Positions 7,716 to 16,523 of a stretch of DNA of 64,000 nt are shown piece after piece. Made by a program: the position numbers and the translations under genes. Origin of the DNA: DAOUBF01 sp034432795 (GTDB taxonomy: Bacteria > Chloroflexota > Anaerolineae > DSLN01); contig DAOUBF010000010.1 in NCBI GenBank assembly GCA_034432795.1, forward strand, positions 51,056 through 115,055. Direction: 5' to 3'. Positions within the stretch are counted from its first letter, which is position 1; each line of letters begins with the position of its first letter. Under the pieces are notes generated by a model. It saw only the letters and a list, made by a program, of their open reading frames with translations. It had not been told where the DNA came from and searched no databases.

Positions 7716-8930
7716 ATGCCGAAGACGATTGCTGTGATTGGGGCCCTGGACACGAAGGGCAAGGAGTTCGCTTTTGTCAAGGCGGAAATTGAGCGCCGTG
7801 GGCATCGCGCCCTGGTCATTGATACCAGCGTTGTAGGCGAACCTGTCTTTCAGGCTGATATCCGCTCTGAGCGGGTGGCCGAAGCGGGTGGCGTCAGCCT
7901 TCAGGAGCTTCGTGAAAAAGCCGACCGGGGGCTGGCGATGGAGGTCATGACCAGAGGCATCGCTAAAGTGGTCAGAGAACTCTATGACCAGGGTAAGATT
8001 GACGGCGTCTTCTCCATGGGTGGCTCAGCCGCCACAGCCATCGGCACCTCAGCCATGCGCGCCCTCCCCCTCGGCATCCCCAAAGTTATGGTGAGCACTC
8101 TGGCCTCCGGCGATACCAGAGCCTATGTAGGCATCAGGGATGTGGTCATGTTTCCCTCCGTTGTAGATGTGGCCGGGGTCAACCGTATCAGCGCCCGCAT
8201 CTACGCGAATGCCGTAGGCGCAATCGTGGGTATGGTGGAAACATCCCCGCCCCAAATTGAGGAAAAGCCTCTGCTGGCGGCCTCCATGTTTGGGAACACC
8301 ACCCCCATCGTCAACCGCTGTCGTCAGATCATGGAGGAGCACGGCTATGAGGTGCTGGTCTTCCATGCCGTAGGCACTGGTGGTCAAACGTTGGAGAGTC
8401 TGGTGGAGGAGGGCTACATCACTGGCGTGCTGGACATCACCACCACCGAATGGGCTGATGAGCTGGTGGGTGGCGTGCTCTCCGCCGGCCCAACACGCCT
8501 GGATGCAGCGGCTAAGAAAGGGGTGCCTCAGGTCATTGTCCCCGGCTGTCTGGACATGGTCAACTTCTGGGCGCCGGAGACGGTGCCGGAGAAGTTTAAG
8601 GGGCGGCTGTTCTACCAGTGGAATCCCAACGTGACGTTGATGCGGACCACGCCGGAGGAGAACGCGGAATTAGGCCGTATCCTGGCCGAGAAGGCCAATA
8701 GGTCCACAGGGCCGGTGGCCTTCTTCCTGCCCCTTAAGGGCGTCTCTATGCTGGATGCGCCAGGTAAAGAGTTTTGGTGGCCGGAGGCAGACCAGGCTCT
8801 GTATGACGCTATCAAGAAGCACGTGCGGCCGGACATTCCGGTGTACGAACTGGACAACAACATCAATGACGACGCGTTCGCCGACGCCGTGGCGAACAAG
8901 ATGTTAGAGTTCCTGGGGAAGAAAGCTTAA
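7716..8930 (+). CDS. Tm-1-like ATP-binding domain protein (UPF0261)
   Basis: The protein is 404 aa from the ATG at 7716, which has a near-perfect GAAAGGAGGT (7701-7710) five bases upstream. UPF0261 proteins match the N-terminal half of the tomato Tm-1 resistance protein. Recognisable features are the N-terminal IAVIGALDTKGKE, GVFSMGGSAATAIGT and PQVIVPGCLDMVNFW. The bacterial function is not established. The next gene, 11 bp downstream, encodes the TIM-barrel partner that forms the other half of Tm-1. These two genes look less GC-rich than their neighbours, which could reflect transfer. Confidence 0.9.
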   Translation: MPKTIAVIGALDTKGKEFAFVKAEIERRGHRALVIDTSVVGEPVFQADIRSERVAEAGGVSLQELREKADRGLAMEVMTRGIAKVVRELYDQGKIDGVFSMGGSAATAIGTSAMRALPLGIPKVMVSTLASGDTRAYVGIRDVVMFPSVVDVAGVNRISARIYANAVGAIVGMVETSPPQIEEKPLLAASMFGNTTPIVNRCRQIMEEHGYEVLVFHAVGTGGQTLESLVEEGYITGVLDITTTEWADELVGGVLSAGPTRLDAAAKKGVPQVIVPGCLDMVNFWAPETVPEKFKGRLFYQWNPNVTLMRTTPEENAELGRILAEKANRSTGPVAFFLPLKGVSMLDAPGKEFWWPEADQALYDAIKKHVRPDIPVYELDNNINDDAFADAVANKMLEFLGKKA

Positions 8931-8941
8931 GGAGGGATACC

Positions 8942-9787
8942 ATGGGCAAGAGAATCCCGCGAGAGGAGATCCTGAACAACCTGAGGGAGAAGGTGAAACG
9001 GGGCGAGCCTATTATTGGATGTGGAGCCGGCACAGGCATCTCGGCCAAGATGGCCGAGGCGGGAGGAGCTGACCTCATCATCATTTACAACTCCGGCCGC
9101 TATCGCATGGCAGGCCGGGGGTCCCTGGCTGGCCTGTTGCCCTATGGCGATGCCAATGCTATTGTGCTGGAGATGGCCCGGGAGGTGATCCCAGTCGTGA
9201 AGAAAACCCCAGTCCTGGCCGGGGTGTGCGGCACCGACCCGTTCCGGGACATGGAGGTCTTCATGAAGGAGCTAATTGCCATCAACTTCTCCGGGGTGCA
9301 GAACTTCCCTACGGTAGGGCTGATTGACGGTGTGTTCCGGCAGAACCTGGAAGCCACCGGTATGGGCTATGATAAGGAAATTGAAGCCATCCGCATCGCC
9401 CATGAGATGGACCTGTTCACTGCGCCTTACGTCTTTGATGAAGACCAGGCCAGGAAGATGGCTGAGGCCGGGGCAGATGTCCTTGTCCCCCACGTGGGCC
9501 TGACCACCGCTGGCACCATCGGGGCTGCCGTTGCCCTGACCCTGGATGAGGCCATTGAGAAGGTGATGGCGATGGCCAGGGCTGCCTGGGAGGTTAACCC
9601 GGACCTCATCGTGCTGTGCCATGGTGGGCCATTAGACGAGCCTCAGAACGTGGGCTATGCGTTAGAGAGGATGCCTGGCATTGCCGGCTTCTTTGGCGCG
9701 TCCAGCATTGAGCGGCTGCCCACAGAGCGGGCTATCGCTGAACAGGTGCGCTCGTTTAAGTCGTTGAAGCTGGCGCGCGCTGCCTGA
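8942..9787 (+). CDS. PEP-hydrolase-like TIM-barrel protein (COG5564 type)
   Basis: The protein is 281 aa with TAAGGAGGGATACC before the ATG. It resembles the phosphoenolpyruvate hydrolase-like/IGPS-type TIM-barrel family. Conserved segments are GCGAGTGISAKMAEAGGADL near the N-terminus, AGVCGTDPFRDM, NFPTVGLIDG, and LCHGGPLDEPQNV near the C-terminus. It is cotranscribed with the UPF0261 gene; the pair is widely conserved and corresponds to the two halves of plant Tm-1. The reaction is unknown. Annotation as an enzyme rests on the barrel fold only. Confidence 0.88.
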   Translation: MGKRIPREEILNNLREKVKRGEPIIGCGAGTGISAKMAEAGGADLIIIYNSGRYRMAGRGSLAGLLPYGDANAIVLEMAREVIPVVKKTPVLAGVCGTDPFRDMEVFMKELIAINFSGVQNFPTVGLIDGVFRQNLEATGMGYDKEIEAIRIAHEMDLFTAPYVFDEDQARKMAEAGADVLVPHVGLTTAGTIGAAVALTLDEAIEKVMAMARAAWEVNPDLIVLCHGGPLDEPQNVGYALERMPGIAGFFGASSIERLPTERAIAEQVRSFKSLKLARAA

Positions 9788-9801
9788 GGTGGGCATAGGC
9801 T

Positions 9802-9822
9802 CCTGTCAGAGCAGGTGACAGG
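9802..9822. terminator. Weak hairpin between convergent genes
   Basis: CCTGTCA (9802-9808), 7-nt loop, TGACAGG (9816-9822). The stem is perfect but there is no T-run, and it overlaps the phosphatase 3' end. At most a weak or Rho-assisted stop. Confidence 0.3.
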
Positions 9823-10414
9823 TCTCGTTAAGCGACCGAATCACCCACTTCCCGCCCTCAAACTCAAACCGGTTGAGGGCGCCGTTGTCCTGGTCAATGC
9901 GCCAGATGGCGTGGTTGGATAGCCCCAGCACGGCGCACAGGATGACCTTGTTCACGATCTTGTGGCTGACCAGGACGACAGTCTCGCCCTTGTGCCGCCG
10001 GGCCAGGTCGCGCACCGCCGCCATCGCCCGGCGGCGCACCTCACCCAGGCTCTCGCCCTCCGGGAAGCGCACCTCGCCCGGCCGGTTCAGCCACATCCCG
10101 TAAAGCGCGGGGTAGCGGGCCTCAGCTTCGGCCTCGGTCAGCCCCTGCCAGACGCCGAAGTCAATGTCAATCAACTCCATCAGCGGCTGCACCCGCAGCC
10201 CCTTCGCTGCTGCAATCGGCTCGGCGGTCGCCAGCGTGCGCTGGAGCGGCCCGGCGTACACCGCCGCAATCGGTTCGCCGGCGAGCCGTTCGGCCAGCCG
10301 CCGGGCCTGCTCGCGCCCGGTGTCATTGAGCGCAATGTCGGCCCGCCCCCGGTAACGTTCTACCAGATTCCACTCCGTCTGCCCGTGACGCACCAGAATA
10401 AAGCGTGTGACCAT
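9806..10414 (-). CDS. Histidine phosphatase family protein (phosphoglycerate mutase-like)
   Basis: The protein is 202 aa. The phosphohistidine motif LVRHGQTEWN lies at residues 7-16, the acid residue region in DIDFGVWQG near 90, and the second catalytic His in VSHK near 150. This set is typical of GpmB/CobC-like phosphatases that act on small phosphorylated metabolites. GGAGTGGG lies upstream of the ATG, with TGCTACAAT as -10. Its substrate is unclear. The neighbouring divergent kinase gene suggests a small-metabolite role but no pathway. Confidence 0.88.
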   Translation of the reverse strand: MVTRFILVRHGQTEWNLVERYRGRADIALNDTGREQARRLAERLAGEPIAAVYAGPLQRTLATAEPIAAAKGLRVQPLMELIDIDFGVWQGLTEAEAEARYPALYGMWLNRPGEVRFPEGESLGEVRRRAMAAVRDLARRHKGETVVLVSHKIVNKVILCAVLGLSNHAIWRIDQDNGALNRFEFEGGKWVIRSLNETCHLL

Positions 10415-10432
10415 ATCCCACTCCTCAGCCCC

Positions 10433-10464
10433 ATTGTAGCACAGTCAGGTATATCCGCTATAAT
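10433..10464. promoter_or_regulatory. Divergent promoter pair
   Basis: Minus strand: TGCTACAAT (10441-10433) for the phosphatase gene. Plus strand: TATAAT (10459-10464), with a weak TTGTAG (10434-10439) 19 bp upstream, for the kinase gene. The kinase ATG at 10482 lies only 17 nt after the -10, so its leader is very short. Confidence 0.5.
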
Positions 10465-10481
10465 TGGAAAACTGTCAGCCC

Positions 10482-11072
10482 ATGGCGCGATTTGACCTGG
10501 ACCAGGCCGTCGCTCAGGTGGAGGCCCGGCTGCCCTATACCGAGGACAGCCGCGCCCGCCCTTTCCTGATCATGTTAAGCGGTCTGCCAGGCACGGGCAA
10601 GTCCTACCTGGCCCGTCGCCTGTCGGAGAGGCTACGTGCGCCCGTGATTGAGACCGATTTCGTGCGCAAGACGCTCTTTCCCCAGCCCAGCTACTCGGCG
10701 GACGAGAGCGCCATCGTCCACTGGGTCAGCCGCCTGCTCATGCGCAAGTTGCTGGCGCGGGGCGTGCCGGTCATTCTGGACGCCACCAACCTGATTGAGC
10801 GGCAGCGCGAGATGGTGTATCATGTGGCCGAGCAGGCCGGCGCCCGGCTGGTGATCGTCCAGACGGTCGCGCCGGAGGAGGTGGTGCGGGCGCGCCTGGA
10901 ACGTCGCCTGACCCAACGCGACCCAGGGGACATCTCCGACGCAACCTGGAGTGTGTACCGCCGCATGGCCGAACGCCAGGAGCCGATCCGCCGCCCTCAT
11001 CTGGTGGTGAACACAAGCGAAGACCTGGAACCGGCTATAGACAAGATCATCCGGGAGGTCACCCGACCATGA
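10482..11072 (+). CDS. P-loop small-molecule kinase (zeta-toxin/COG0645-like)
   Basis: The protein is 196 aa. Walker A GLPGTGKSYLARRL is near residue 32, an Asp/Thr-rich substrate segment IETDFVRKTLF follows, then ILDATNLIERQRE (the DATN motif seen in polynucleotide and zeta-type kinases), and an Arg-rich lid RLERRLTQRDPGD. No Shine-Dalgarno is visible and the leader would be ~10 nt. Its TGA overlaps the next ATG (ATGA), so the two proteins are translationally coupled. The substrate is unknown. Confidence 0.75.
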   Translation: MARFDLDQAVAQVEARLPYTEDSRARPFLIMLSGLPGTGKSYLARRLSERLRAPVIETDFVRKTLFPQPSYSADESAIVHWVSRLLMRKLLARGVPVILDATNLIERQREMVYHVAEQAGARLVIVQTVAPEEVVRARLERRLTQRDPGDISDATWSVYRRMAERQEPIRRPHLVVNTSEDLEPAIDKIIREVTRP

Positions 11073-12037
11073 GCGATGCCGATCGCGCGCTCTTCCTGCG
11101 CGAAGCCGATGTAGAGGCTCTGCTGACGATGGATGAGGCCATAGAGGCGGTGGAGGCCGCCTTTCGGGCGCTCGGCGAAGGCCGCGCTGAGAACCGGCCC
11201 CGCGCCCGCGCCTATGTCCCCGGCGGTGTGCTTAACGTGATGTGCGCCGCGCTGCCGGAGGCCGGGGTGCTCGGCCTGAAGAGCTACACCGGCTTCCGGG
11301 GCGGCGTGCGCTTCCTCGTCCTGCTCTACAGCGCCGAGGATGGCCGCCTGCTGGCGGTGATAGAGGCCGACCGGCTCGGCCAGATGCGCACCGGCGCCGC
11401 CAGCGGTGTGGCCACGCGCCTGTTGGCCCGCGCCGACGCCACCACCGTCGGGCTGATCGGCGCCGGCTGGCAGGCCCAATCCCAACTCCTGGCCGTGTGT
11501 GCCGTGCGCCCCATTCAGACGGTACGGGTGTATAGCCGAACCCCCTCCCGCGCCCAGGCGTTCGCCCAGATGATGTCCGCCCAATTGGGTGTCACCGTCA
11601 CGCCTGTTCCCTCGGCGGAGGAGGCCGTGCGCGATGCGGACATCATCATCACTGCCACCAACAGCCGCGACCCTGTTCTCCAGGGCGACTGGCTGCGCCC
11701 CGGCCAGTACATTAACGCCATCGGCTCAAACCAGGCGGTGCGCCGTGAACTGGATAGCGCTGCCGTTCTCCGCTGCGACCGCGTCATCGTGGATCAGTTG
11801 GAGCAGGCCCGCATTGAAGCAGGCGACCTGATCGCGCCGATCACCGAAGGGCACTTCAGTTGGGATCGGGTGGATGAGCTGGCTGCGGTGGTTACAGGCC
11901 GCGCCCCAGGCCGCACCCGCCCGGACGAGATCACCCTGTTCAAGTCACTGGGGCTGGCGATTGAGGATATGGCAGTCGCGGCCCGCGTGTATGCCCGCGC
12001 CCTGGCCGAAGGGCGCGGGGAGCGACTGCCCTTTTGA
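11069..12037 (+). CDS. Ornithine cyclodeaminase/mu-crystallin family protein
   Basis: The protein is 322 aa, the usual size. The family includes ornithine cyclodeaminase, alanine dehydrogenase and imine reductases, all NAD(P)-dependent. The Rossmann motif is GLIGAGWQAQSQL (~128), preceded by QMRTGAASGVA. Later motifs are VYSRTPSRAQAF, ITATNSRDPVL and ELxxVVTGRAPGR. The start overlaps the upstream stop by 4 nt. Pairing with a P-loop kinase may mark a small pathway, but no further members are adjacent. The exact substrate cannot be assigned. Confidence 0.88.
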   Translation: MSDADRALFLREADVEALLTMDEAIEAVEAAFRALGEGRAENRPRARAYVPGGVLNVMCAALPEAGVLGLKSYTGFRGGVRFLVLLYSAEDGRLLAVIEADRLGQMRTGAASGVATRLLARADATTVGLIGAGWQAQSQLLAVCAVRPIQTVRVYSRTPSRAQAFAQMMSAQLGVTVTPVPSAEEAVRDADIIITATNSRDPVLQGDWLRPGQYINAIGSNQAVRRELDSAAVLRCDRVIVDQLEQARIEAGDLIAPITEGHFSWDRVDELAAVVTGRAPGRTRPDEITLFKSLGLAIEDMAVAARVYARALAEGRGERLPF

Positions 12038-12067
12038 CGACCACCGACGGAGGCGCCTCCGTCCACT

Positions 12068-13120
12068 TCAGCCGCCTGGATAGGGCACAAACGTGAAGAG
12101 AACCAGCGTGACGATGCCGATGACGATAAGCGCAAGCAGTTTATACAGGGGCGCGGGCAGAAGCAGCGCCAACCCCCCGAACAGCAGGCAGAGCAGATAA
12201 TACGCCAGGACAATGCGCCGCGCCGGAACGCCCCGGTCCACCAGGCGGAAGAACAGATGCCCCCGGTCGCCCTGCCAGGGCGATTGCCCTCGCCGCAGGC
12301 GCGAGATGATCTGCCAGGCGACATCCAGCACCGGGATGGCCATGACCAGCAAGACGGTGGCGATTTTCGCCCCGCCGATGATCGCCAGCGCACCTAACGT
12401 GTAGCCCAGGAAGTACGAGCCGGAGCTGCCCATGAAAATGCAGCCGGGCCGCAGGTTATACACCAGGAAGCCCAACGTGGCCCCGGCGAGCGCCAGAGGC
12501 AATGGCCCCAGGCTGGTCTGCGGCGGGTCCAGGCGCACCGTCGCGTTGAGGAAGACCATCGCCGAGGCGATCAGGGTCACACCTGCCGCCAGCCCGTCCA
12601 GCCCATCCAGCCAGTTCATGGTGTTCATCATGCCCAGCAGCCAGAACAGGGTCACCACAAAGGTCAGCCAGAAGGGGAAGGTCGGCGTGCGTTCGCCGGT
12701 AAAGGGGTTATTGACGTACTCAATAAAGATGAGGAAGCCGATAGCGATGATCGCCGCCAGGACCTGGGCGATCAACTGCACCAGCGGGCCTTGCTCGCGC
12801 CGGTCGTCGTATAGCCCAAAGAGGAAGACGAAGGTGCTGCCCAGGAGCAGGCCGGTAAGCCGCGTGATTTCGTTGGGGTCCGTACGCACCGGCATGAGCG
12901 ACCCCTCGGGCAGGAGCACAGTGAGGAGCACGGCCACCGTGAAAGCCAGGTAAAGCGCGACCCCACCGGTGCGCGGCACCGTGCCCTGATGGCGGCGGCG
13001 GCCACCGGGCCGGTCCACTGCGTTCAGCCGTAGCCCCACCTGCCGCACCCAGGGCGTCAGGACCAGCGCCAGGCCCAGGGAAACAGCGAAGACGATCAGG
13101 AAGCCGATATGCACGGCCAC
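12068..13120 (-). CDS. MraY/WecA-type undecaprenyl-phosphate glycosyl-1-phosphate transferase
   Basis: The protein is 350 aa with ~10-11 membrane helices. These enzymes load a sugar-1-phosphate onto undecaprenyl phosphate to start cell-wall polymers. The cytoplasmic catalytic motif NTMNWLDGLDGLAAG and the later IFMGSSGSYFLGY are intact; the N-terminal RTGGVALY matches the first loop. The NxxNxxDGxDGLA form points to the WecA/TagO side of the family. The start is a GTG at 13120 without a strong Shine-Dalgarno; the upstream 50 bp is a repeat hairpin. Confidence 0.88.
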   Translation of the reverse strand: MAVHIGFLIVFAVSLGLALVLTPWVRQVGLRLNAVDRPGGRRRHQGTVPRTGGVALYLAFTVAVLLTVLLPEGSLMPVRTDPNEITRLTGLLLGSTFVFLFGLYDDRREQGPLVQLIAQVLAAIIAIGFLIFIEYVNNPFTGERTPTFPFWLTFVVTLFWLLGMMNTMNWLDGLDGLAAGVTLIASAMVFLNATVRLDPPQTSLGPLPLALAGATLGFLVYNLRPGCIFMGSSGSYFLGYTLGALAIIGGAKIATVLLVMAIPVLDVAWQIISRLRRGQSPWQGDRGHLFFRLVDRGVPARRIVLAYYLLCLLFGGLALLLPAPLYKLLALIVIGIVTLVLFTFVPYPGG

Positions 13121-13124
13121 TACA

Positions 13125-13174
13125 TAGCGACGGAGGACGGGTAGCGTCCGTCTTCCGTCTTCCGTCCTCCGTCT
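13125..13174. repeat. GACGGAGG-family hairpin repeat
   Basis: GACGGAGGACGG on one side and CCGTCCTCCGTC on the other form an inverted repeat between two same-strand genes. Related sequences occur at ~1.57, 16.5, 19.4, 23.0, 28.2 and 31.2 kb. Confidence 0.7.
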
Positions 13175-13975
13175 TTATGGCGCTTTGGCTTCGCCCAGCT
13201 TCCTCTCATCCTCAAATATATACGCGAATGCCTTAACAAACTCAATGGGCACCGGGAAGATGATGGTGGAGTTCTTCTCCACGGCGATCTCAGTGAGCGT
13301 CTGCAGGTAGCGCAACTGGATCGCCGCCGGCTGCGTGCTGACGACCTTGGCCGCCTCGGCGAGTTGCTGTGCGGCCTGGAACTCGCCCTCAGCGTGGATA
13401 ATCTTGGCGCGCTTCTCGCGCTCGGCCTCGGCCTGGCGCGCCATCGCCCGCTGCATCCCCTGCGGCAGTTCCACATCCTTGACTTCCACAATGGAGACCT
13501 TTACGCCCCAGGGTTCGGTCTGCTCGTCAATGATGCGCTGCAGCTTCTCGTTGATGCGCTCGCGGTGCGCCAGAAGCTCGTCCAGTTCCGACTGGCCGAT
13601 GACATTGCGCAGGGTGGTCTGGGCGATGTTCCAGGTTGCCCGGCGGTAGTCCTCTACCTGCACAATCGCCCGCGCCGGGTCAATCACGCGGTAGTACACC
13701 ACCGCATTGATCTTCACGGTGACGTTATCGCGGGTGATACACTCCTGCGAGGGGATGTCCAGCGTCACCACGCGCAGGTCCACCTTCACCATGCGGTCCA
13801 CGAAGGGGATGATGAAGAACAGCCCTGGCCCGCGTGGGCCGACCAGGCGGCCCAGCCGGAAGATCACACCTCGCTCATACTCCTGCACAATCTTGATCGC
13901 GGCGGATAAGATTGAGATCAGGAAGATGAGGAGGAAGAAAAGCAAGATGCCGAATCCGGTCAGAATCTCAGGCAT
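13175..13975 (-). CDS. Slipin (stomatin-like SPFH/Band 7 membrane protein)
   Basis: The protein is 266 aa. One N-terminal membrane segment (LLFFLLIFLISILSAAIKIV) leads into EYERGVIFRLGR, the stomatin/SPFH entry. It continues through VDLRVVTLDIPSQ, ITRDNVTVKINAVVYYRV and an Ala/Glu-rich coiled-coil tail (RAMARQAEAEREKRAK) to the C-terminus. Slipins form membrane-associated rings and are often next to NfeD proteases, but none is seen here. TAAGGAGGG precedes the ATG with normal spacing. Confidence 0.92.
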   Translation of the reverse strand: MPEILTGFGILLFFLLIFLISILSAAIKIVQEYERGVIFRLGRLVGPRGPGLFFIIPFVDRMVKVDLRVVTLDIPSQECITRDNVTVKINAVVYYRVIDPARAIVQVEDYRRATWNIAQTTLRNVIGQSELDELLAHRERINEKLQRIIDEQTEPWGVKVSIVEVKDVELPQGMQRAMARQAEAEREKRAKIIHAEGEFQAAQQLAEAAKVVSTQPAAIQLRYLQTLTEIAVEKNSTIIFPVPIEFVKAFAYIFEDERKLGEAKAP

Positions 13976-14089
13976 GGCCTAACCCTCCTTACATTGACGC
14001 GTTCACGCAACCCACCGGCGCTGTCCGCGCCGTTCGTCACCATAATAGCACAGGTGGCGCTCTGGCGCTAACCAGCGCGGTACAACGCC

Positions 14090-14240
14090 ACCCCCTCCCT
14101 GCCCCTCCCCCATCCAGGGGGGAGGGAACAGGCGTAACCCCCTCCCCCACACAGGGGGGAGGGTTGGGGTGAGGGGGGCCAATCATCCTCTTCCAACCGG
14201 GCTGAAGCCCGGTACTGGGTAAGCCCGGTACCGGGCGGGG
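14090..14240. repeat. Compound hairpin repeats upstream of radA
   Basis: Two C/G-rich hairpins in tandem (14090-14182) are followed by AACCGGGCTGAAGCCCGGT and a partial AAGCCCGGTACCGGGC. The ACCGGGCTTCAGCCCGGT palindrome recurs at 23053-23070 and 28229-28246. No gene is seen between 13976 and 14327. Confidence 0.75.
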
Positions 14241-14277
14241 GAGGGGGTAGAGATAAGAGCACATTTGCCTCCGGCGC

Positions 14278-14306
14278 TTGCTTTGGAACACCTGTTCTGA
14301 TATAAT
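14278..14306 (+). promoter_or_regulatory. radA promoter
   Basis: TTGCTT (14278-14283), 17 bp, then TATAAT (14301-14306) preceded by TGA as an extended -10. The ATG follows 21 nt later. Confidence 0.6.
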
Positions 14307-14327
14307 CCCCTTAGAGAGGAAAACCCT

Positions 14328-15689
14328 ATGGCCAAGACCCGCACCCAATATGTGTGCCAGAACTGTGGCAGCGCCACGCTCAAGTGGATGGGGCGCTGCC
14401 CGGACTGCGGCGAGTGGAACACGCTGGTGGAGGTGGTGGTAGAGGAGCGCAAGCCCGCCGGGCGCACGGCGGGTCCACCCACCAGCCGCCCGGAGCGCCT
14501 GAGCCAAATCCCTTCGGCGGAACTGGAACGCCTCCCCTTACCGATGGCGGAATTTGCCCGCGTCCTCGGCGGCGGCGTCGTCCCCGGCTCGCTCATATTA
14601 ATCGGTGGGGACCCGGGGATCGGCAAGTCCACCCTGCTGAGCCAGGTCGCCGGGCTGATGGCCGAGCACAGCGGCCCGGTCCTCTATGTCTCCGGCGAGG
14701 AGTCCGCCAGCCAGATCAAGATGCGCGCCGACCGTCTGGGCATCCGCTCCGACCAACTCTATCTGCTCACCGAAACTAACCTGGAGCACATCCTGGAGCA
14801 CATCCAGACCGTCGGCGCCCGCGTGGTGGTCATTGACTCCATCCAGACAGTCTATCTGGAGCAGTTACCCTCCACGGCGGGTAGCGTCAGCCAGGTGCGC
14901 GAGTGTGCGGCGCGGTTGCAGGGTCTGGCCAAATCATCTGGCGTCGCCATTTTTCTCGTCGGCCACGTCACCAAAGAAGGCGCCATCGCCGGGCCGCGCG
15001 TCCTGGAACACATCGTGGATGTCGTCCTCTACCTGGAGGGCGACCGCTTCCACACCTACCGCCTGCTGCGCAGCGTGAAGAACCGCTTCGGCGCTACAGC
15101 GGAGGTGGGCGTGTTTGAGATGCAGGACAACGGCATGGTGGAGGTGCCCAACCCCAGCGAGGCTTTCCTGGCCGAGCGCATGGTGAACGCGCCGGGGTCG
15201 GCCATCGCCGTGACGTTGGAAGGGACGCGCCCGCTCCTGGTGGAGATTCAGGCGCTGGCCAGCGCCAGCAGCCTGGCGCAACCCCGGCGCACGCCCAACG
15301 GCATTGACTTCAACCGCCTGCTGCTCATCACCGCGGTGCTGATGAAGCGCTGCAACCTGCGCCTGTATGACCAGGACATCTTCGTGAACGTGGTCGGGGG
15401 CTTAACCATCAACGAGCCTGCCGCCGATCTCGCGGTCGCGCTGGCGATTGCCTCCAGTGTGCGCGACCGGCCGGTCGCCGCCGACCTGGCCGCCATTGGC
15501 GAAATCGGGCTTTCAGGTGAGGTACGCCTGGTGGGGCAGTTGCCTGTGCGCTTGAACGAGGCGGCCAAGCTGGGCTTCCGCCGTTGCCTGGTGCCGCGCG
15601 GCCTGCGCCGGCCCGTTGCCGTGCCGGATGGCATAGAGGTGATCGGCGTGCGCTCGGTGGCCGAGGCCATTGATCTGGCGCTGGTTTAA
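14328..15689 (+). CDS. radA: DNA repair protein RadA/Sms
   Basis: The protein is 453 aa, full length. RadA is a RecA-like helicase that processes recombination intermediates. It has the N-terminal zinc knuckle Cys10/Cys13/Cys24/Cys27, Walker A GGDPGIGKSTLL (~92), the RadA signature VKNRFGATAEVG (~250), and a C-terminal Lon-like domain ending near residue 450. AGAGAGGA lies upstream of the ATG. The gene is monocistronic, followed by the convergent rnc. Assignment is secure. Confidence 0.96.
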   Translation: MAKTRTQYVCQNCGSATLKWMGRCPDCGEWNTLVEVVVEERKPAGRTAGPPTSRPERLSQIPSAELERLPLPMAEFARVLGGGVVPGSLILIGGDPGIGKSTLLSQVAGLMAEHSGPVLYVSGEESASQIKMRADRLGIRSDQLYLLTETNLEHILEHIQTVGARVVVIDSIQTVYLEQLPSTAGSVSQVRECAARLQGLAKSSGVAIFLVGHVTKEGAIAGPRVLEHIVDVVLYLEGDRFHTYRLLRSVKNRFGATAEVGVFEMQDNGMVEVPNPSEAFLAERMVNAPGSAIAVTLEGTRPLLVEIQALASASSLAQPRRTPNGIDFNRLLLITAVLMKRCNLRLYDQDIFVNVVGGLTINEPAADLAVALAIASSVRDRPVAADLAAIGEIGLSGEVRLVGQLPVRLNEAAKLGFRRCLVPRGLRRPVAVPDGIEVIGVRSVAEAIDLALV

Positions 15690-15693
15690 AGCA

Positions 15694-16482
15694 TCAGCCC
15701 ACGCCCGGCGGCAGCGGCGGTAGGCTGCTGGCTGCGATCATGCCCGCTGGCCCGTCGTCGCCCTCTGGAGCCTCCGAACCCGCGCCCTGGTTATCCTCGC
15801 CCTGAGCGATGGCCTGGGCTTCTGCCAGGCGAAGGAGGGCCGCCTCTGCCGCCGCCCGCGCTGCGGCCTGCTTGCTGCGTCCGCTGCCCTCGCCCACCAC
15901 CTGGTCGCCGATGCTCACCTGTACGGTGAACGCCTTGGCATGGTCCGGCCCTTCTGCCGCCACCGTGCGATAAACCGGCGTCAGGCCCAGGTGGGCCTGG
16001 CTCCACTCCTGAAGCAGGCTGCGGGCGTCCTTGTCCGACTCGGCCCGCAGCACGCGCTCCACCGCCGGTCTTAGCATCGGTTCCACCCAGGCCTGCACAG
16101 CCTCCAGCCCCTGGTCCAGATACAGCGCCCCCACGACCGCCTCAAAGGCCGCGCACAGGTTGGGCGGGCGCGTGCGGCCCCCGCTCTCCTCCTCCCCCCG
16201 TCCCAGGCGCAGTTCGCGGTCAATGCCCACCTGGGTGGCCAGCCCGGCCAGGGTCTCCGTGCGCACCAGGGCAGCGCGCAGGCTGGTCAGCCGCCCCTCG
16301 CGCATCTCCGGGAAGCGATGGTACAGGAAAGCCGCGACAATGAAATCCAGGACGGCATCCCCCAGGAATTCCAGGCGCTCGTTGTCCTCCAGCGCCTCTT
16401 CGGGGTGCTCATTGGCAAACGAGCGGTGTGTCAGCGCTCGTTTGAGCAGGGAGGGGTCCTTAAAGGCAGGCAGGTCGGCCAT
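15694..16482 (-). CDS. rnc: Ribonuclease III
   Basis: The protein is 262 aa from the ATG at 16482 (MADLPAF). RNase III cleaves double-stranded RNA in rRNA and mRNA maturation. The catalytic signature NERLEFLGDAVLD is near residue 47, a second acidic cluster is around 120, and a dsRBD with SKQAAARAAAEAALLRL spans ~160-230. A C-terminal acidic, low-complexity tail of ~35 residues is unusual. A longer start at 16512 would lie in a GACGGAGG-type repeat. It follows fabF on the same strand, echoing the fab-rnc linkage seen in many bacteria. Confidence 0.93.
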   Translation of the reverse strand: MADLPAFKDPSLLKRALTHRSFANEHPEEALEDNERLEFLGDAVLDFIVAAFLYHRFPEMREGRLTSLRAALVRTETLAGLATQVGIDRELRLGRGEEESGGRTRPPNLCAAFEAVVGALYLDQGLEAVQAWVEPMLRPAVERVLRAESDKDARSLLQEWSQAHLGLTPVYRTVAAEGPDHAKAFTVQVSIGDQVVGEGSGRSKQAAARAAAEAALLRLAEAQAIAQGEDNQGAGSEAPEGDDGPAGMIAASSLPPLPPGVG

Positions 16483-16486
16483 ATCT

Positions 16487-16521
16487 CGTCGTGACGGAAG
16501 ACGGAGGCCCATTCGTCTTCT
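16487..16521. repeat. GACGGAGG-family repeat between fabF and rnc
   Basis: GACGGAAGACGGAGGCCCA followed by TTCGTCTTCTGTC: inverted arms of the same dispersed family as at 13.1 and 31.2 kb. Confidence 0.55.
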
Positions 16522-16523
16522 GT

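Noticed and set aside
9802..9822. Strong bidirectional terminator
   Set aside because: The stem is only 7 bp and lacks T-runs on both sides; kept as a weak hairpin.
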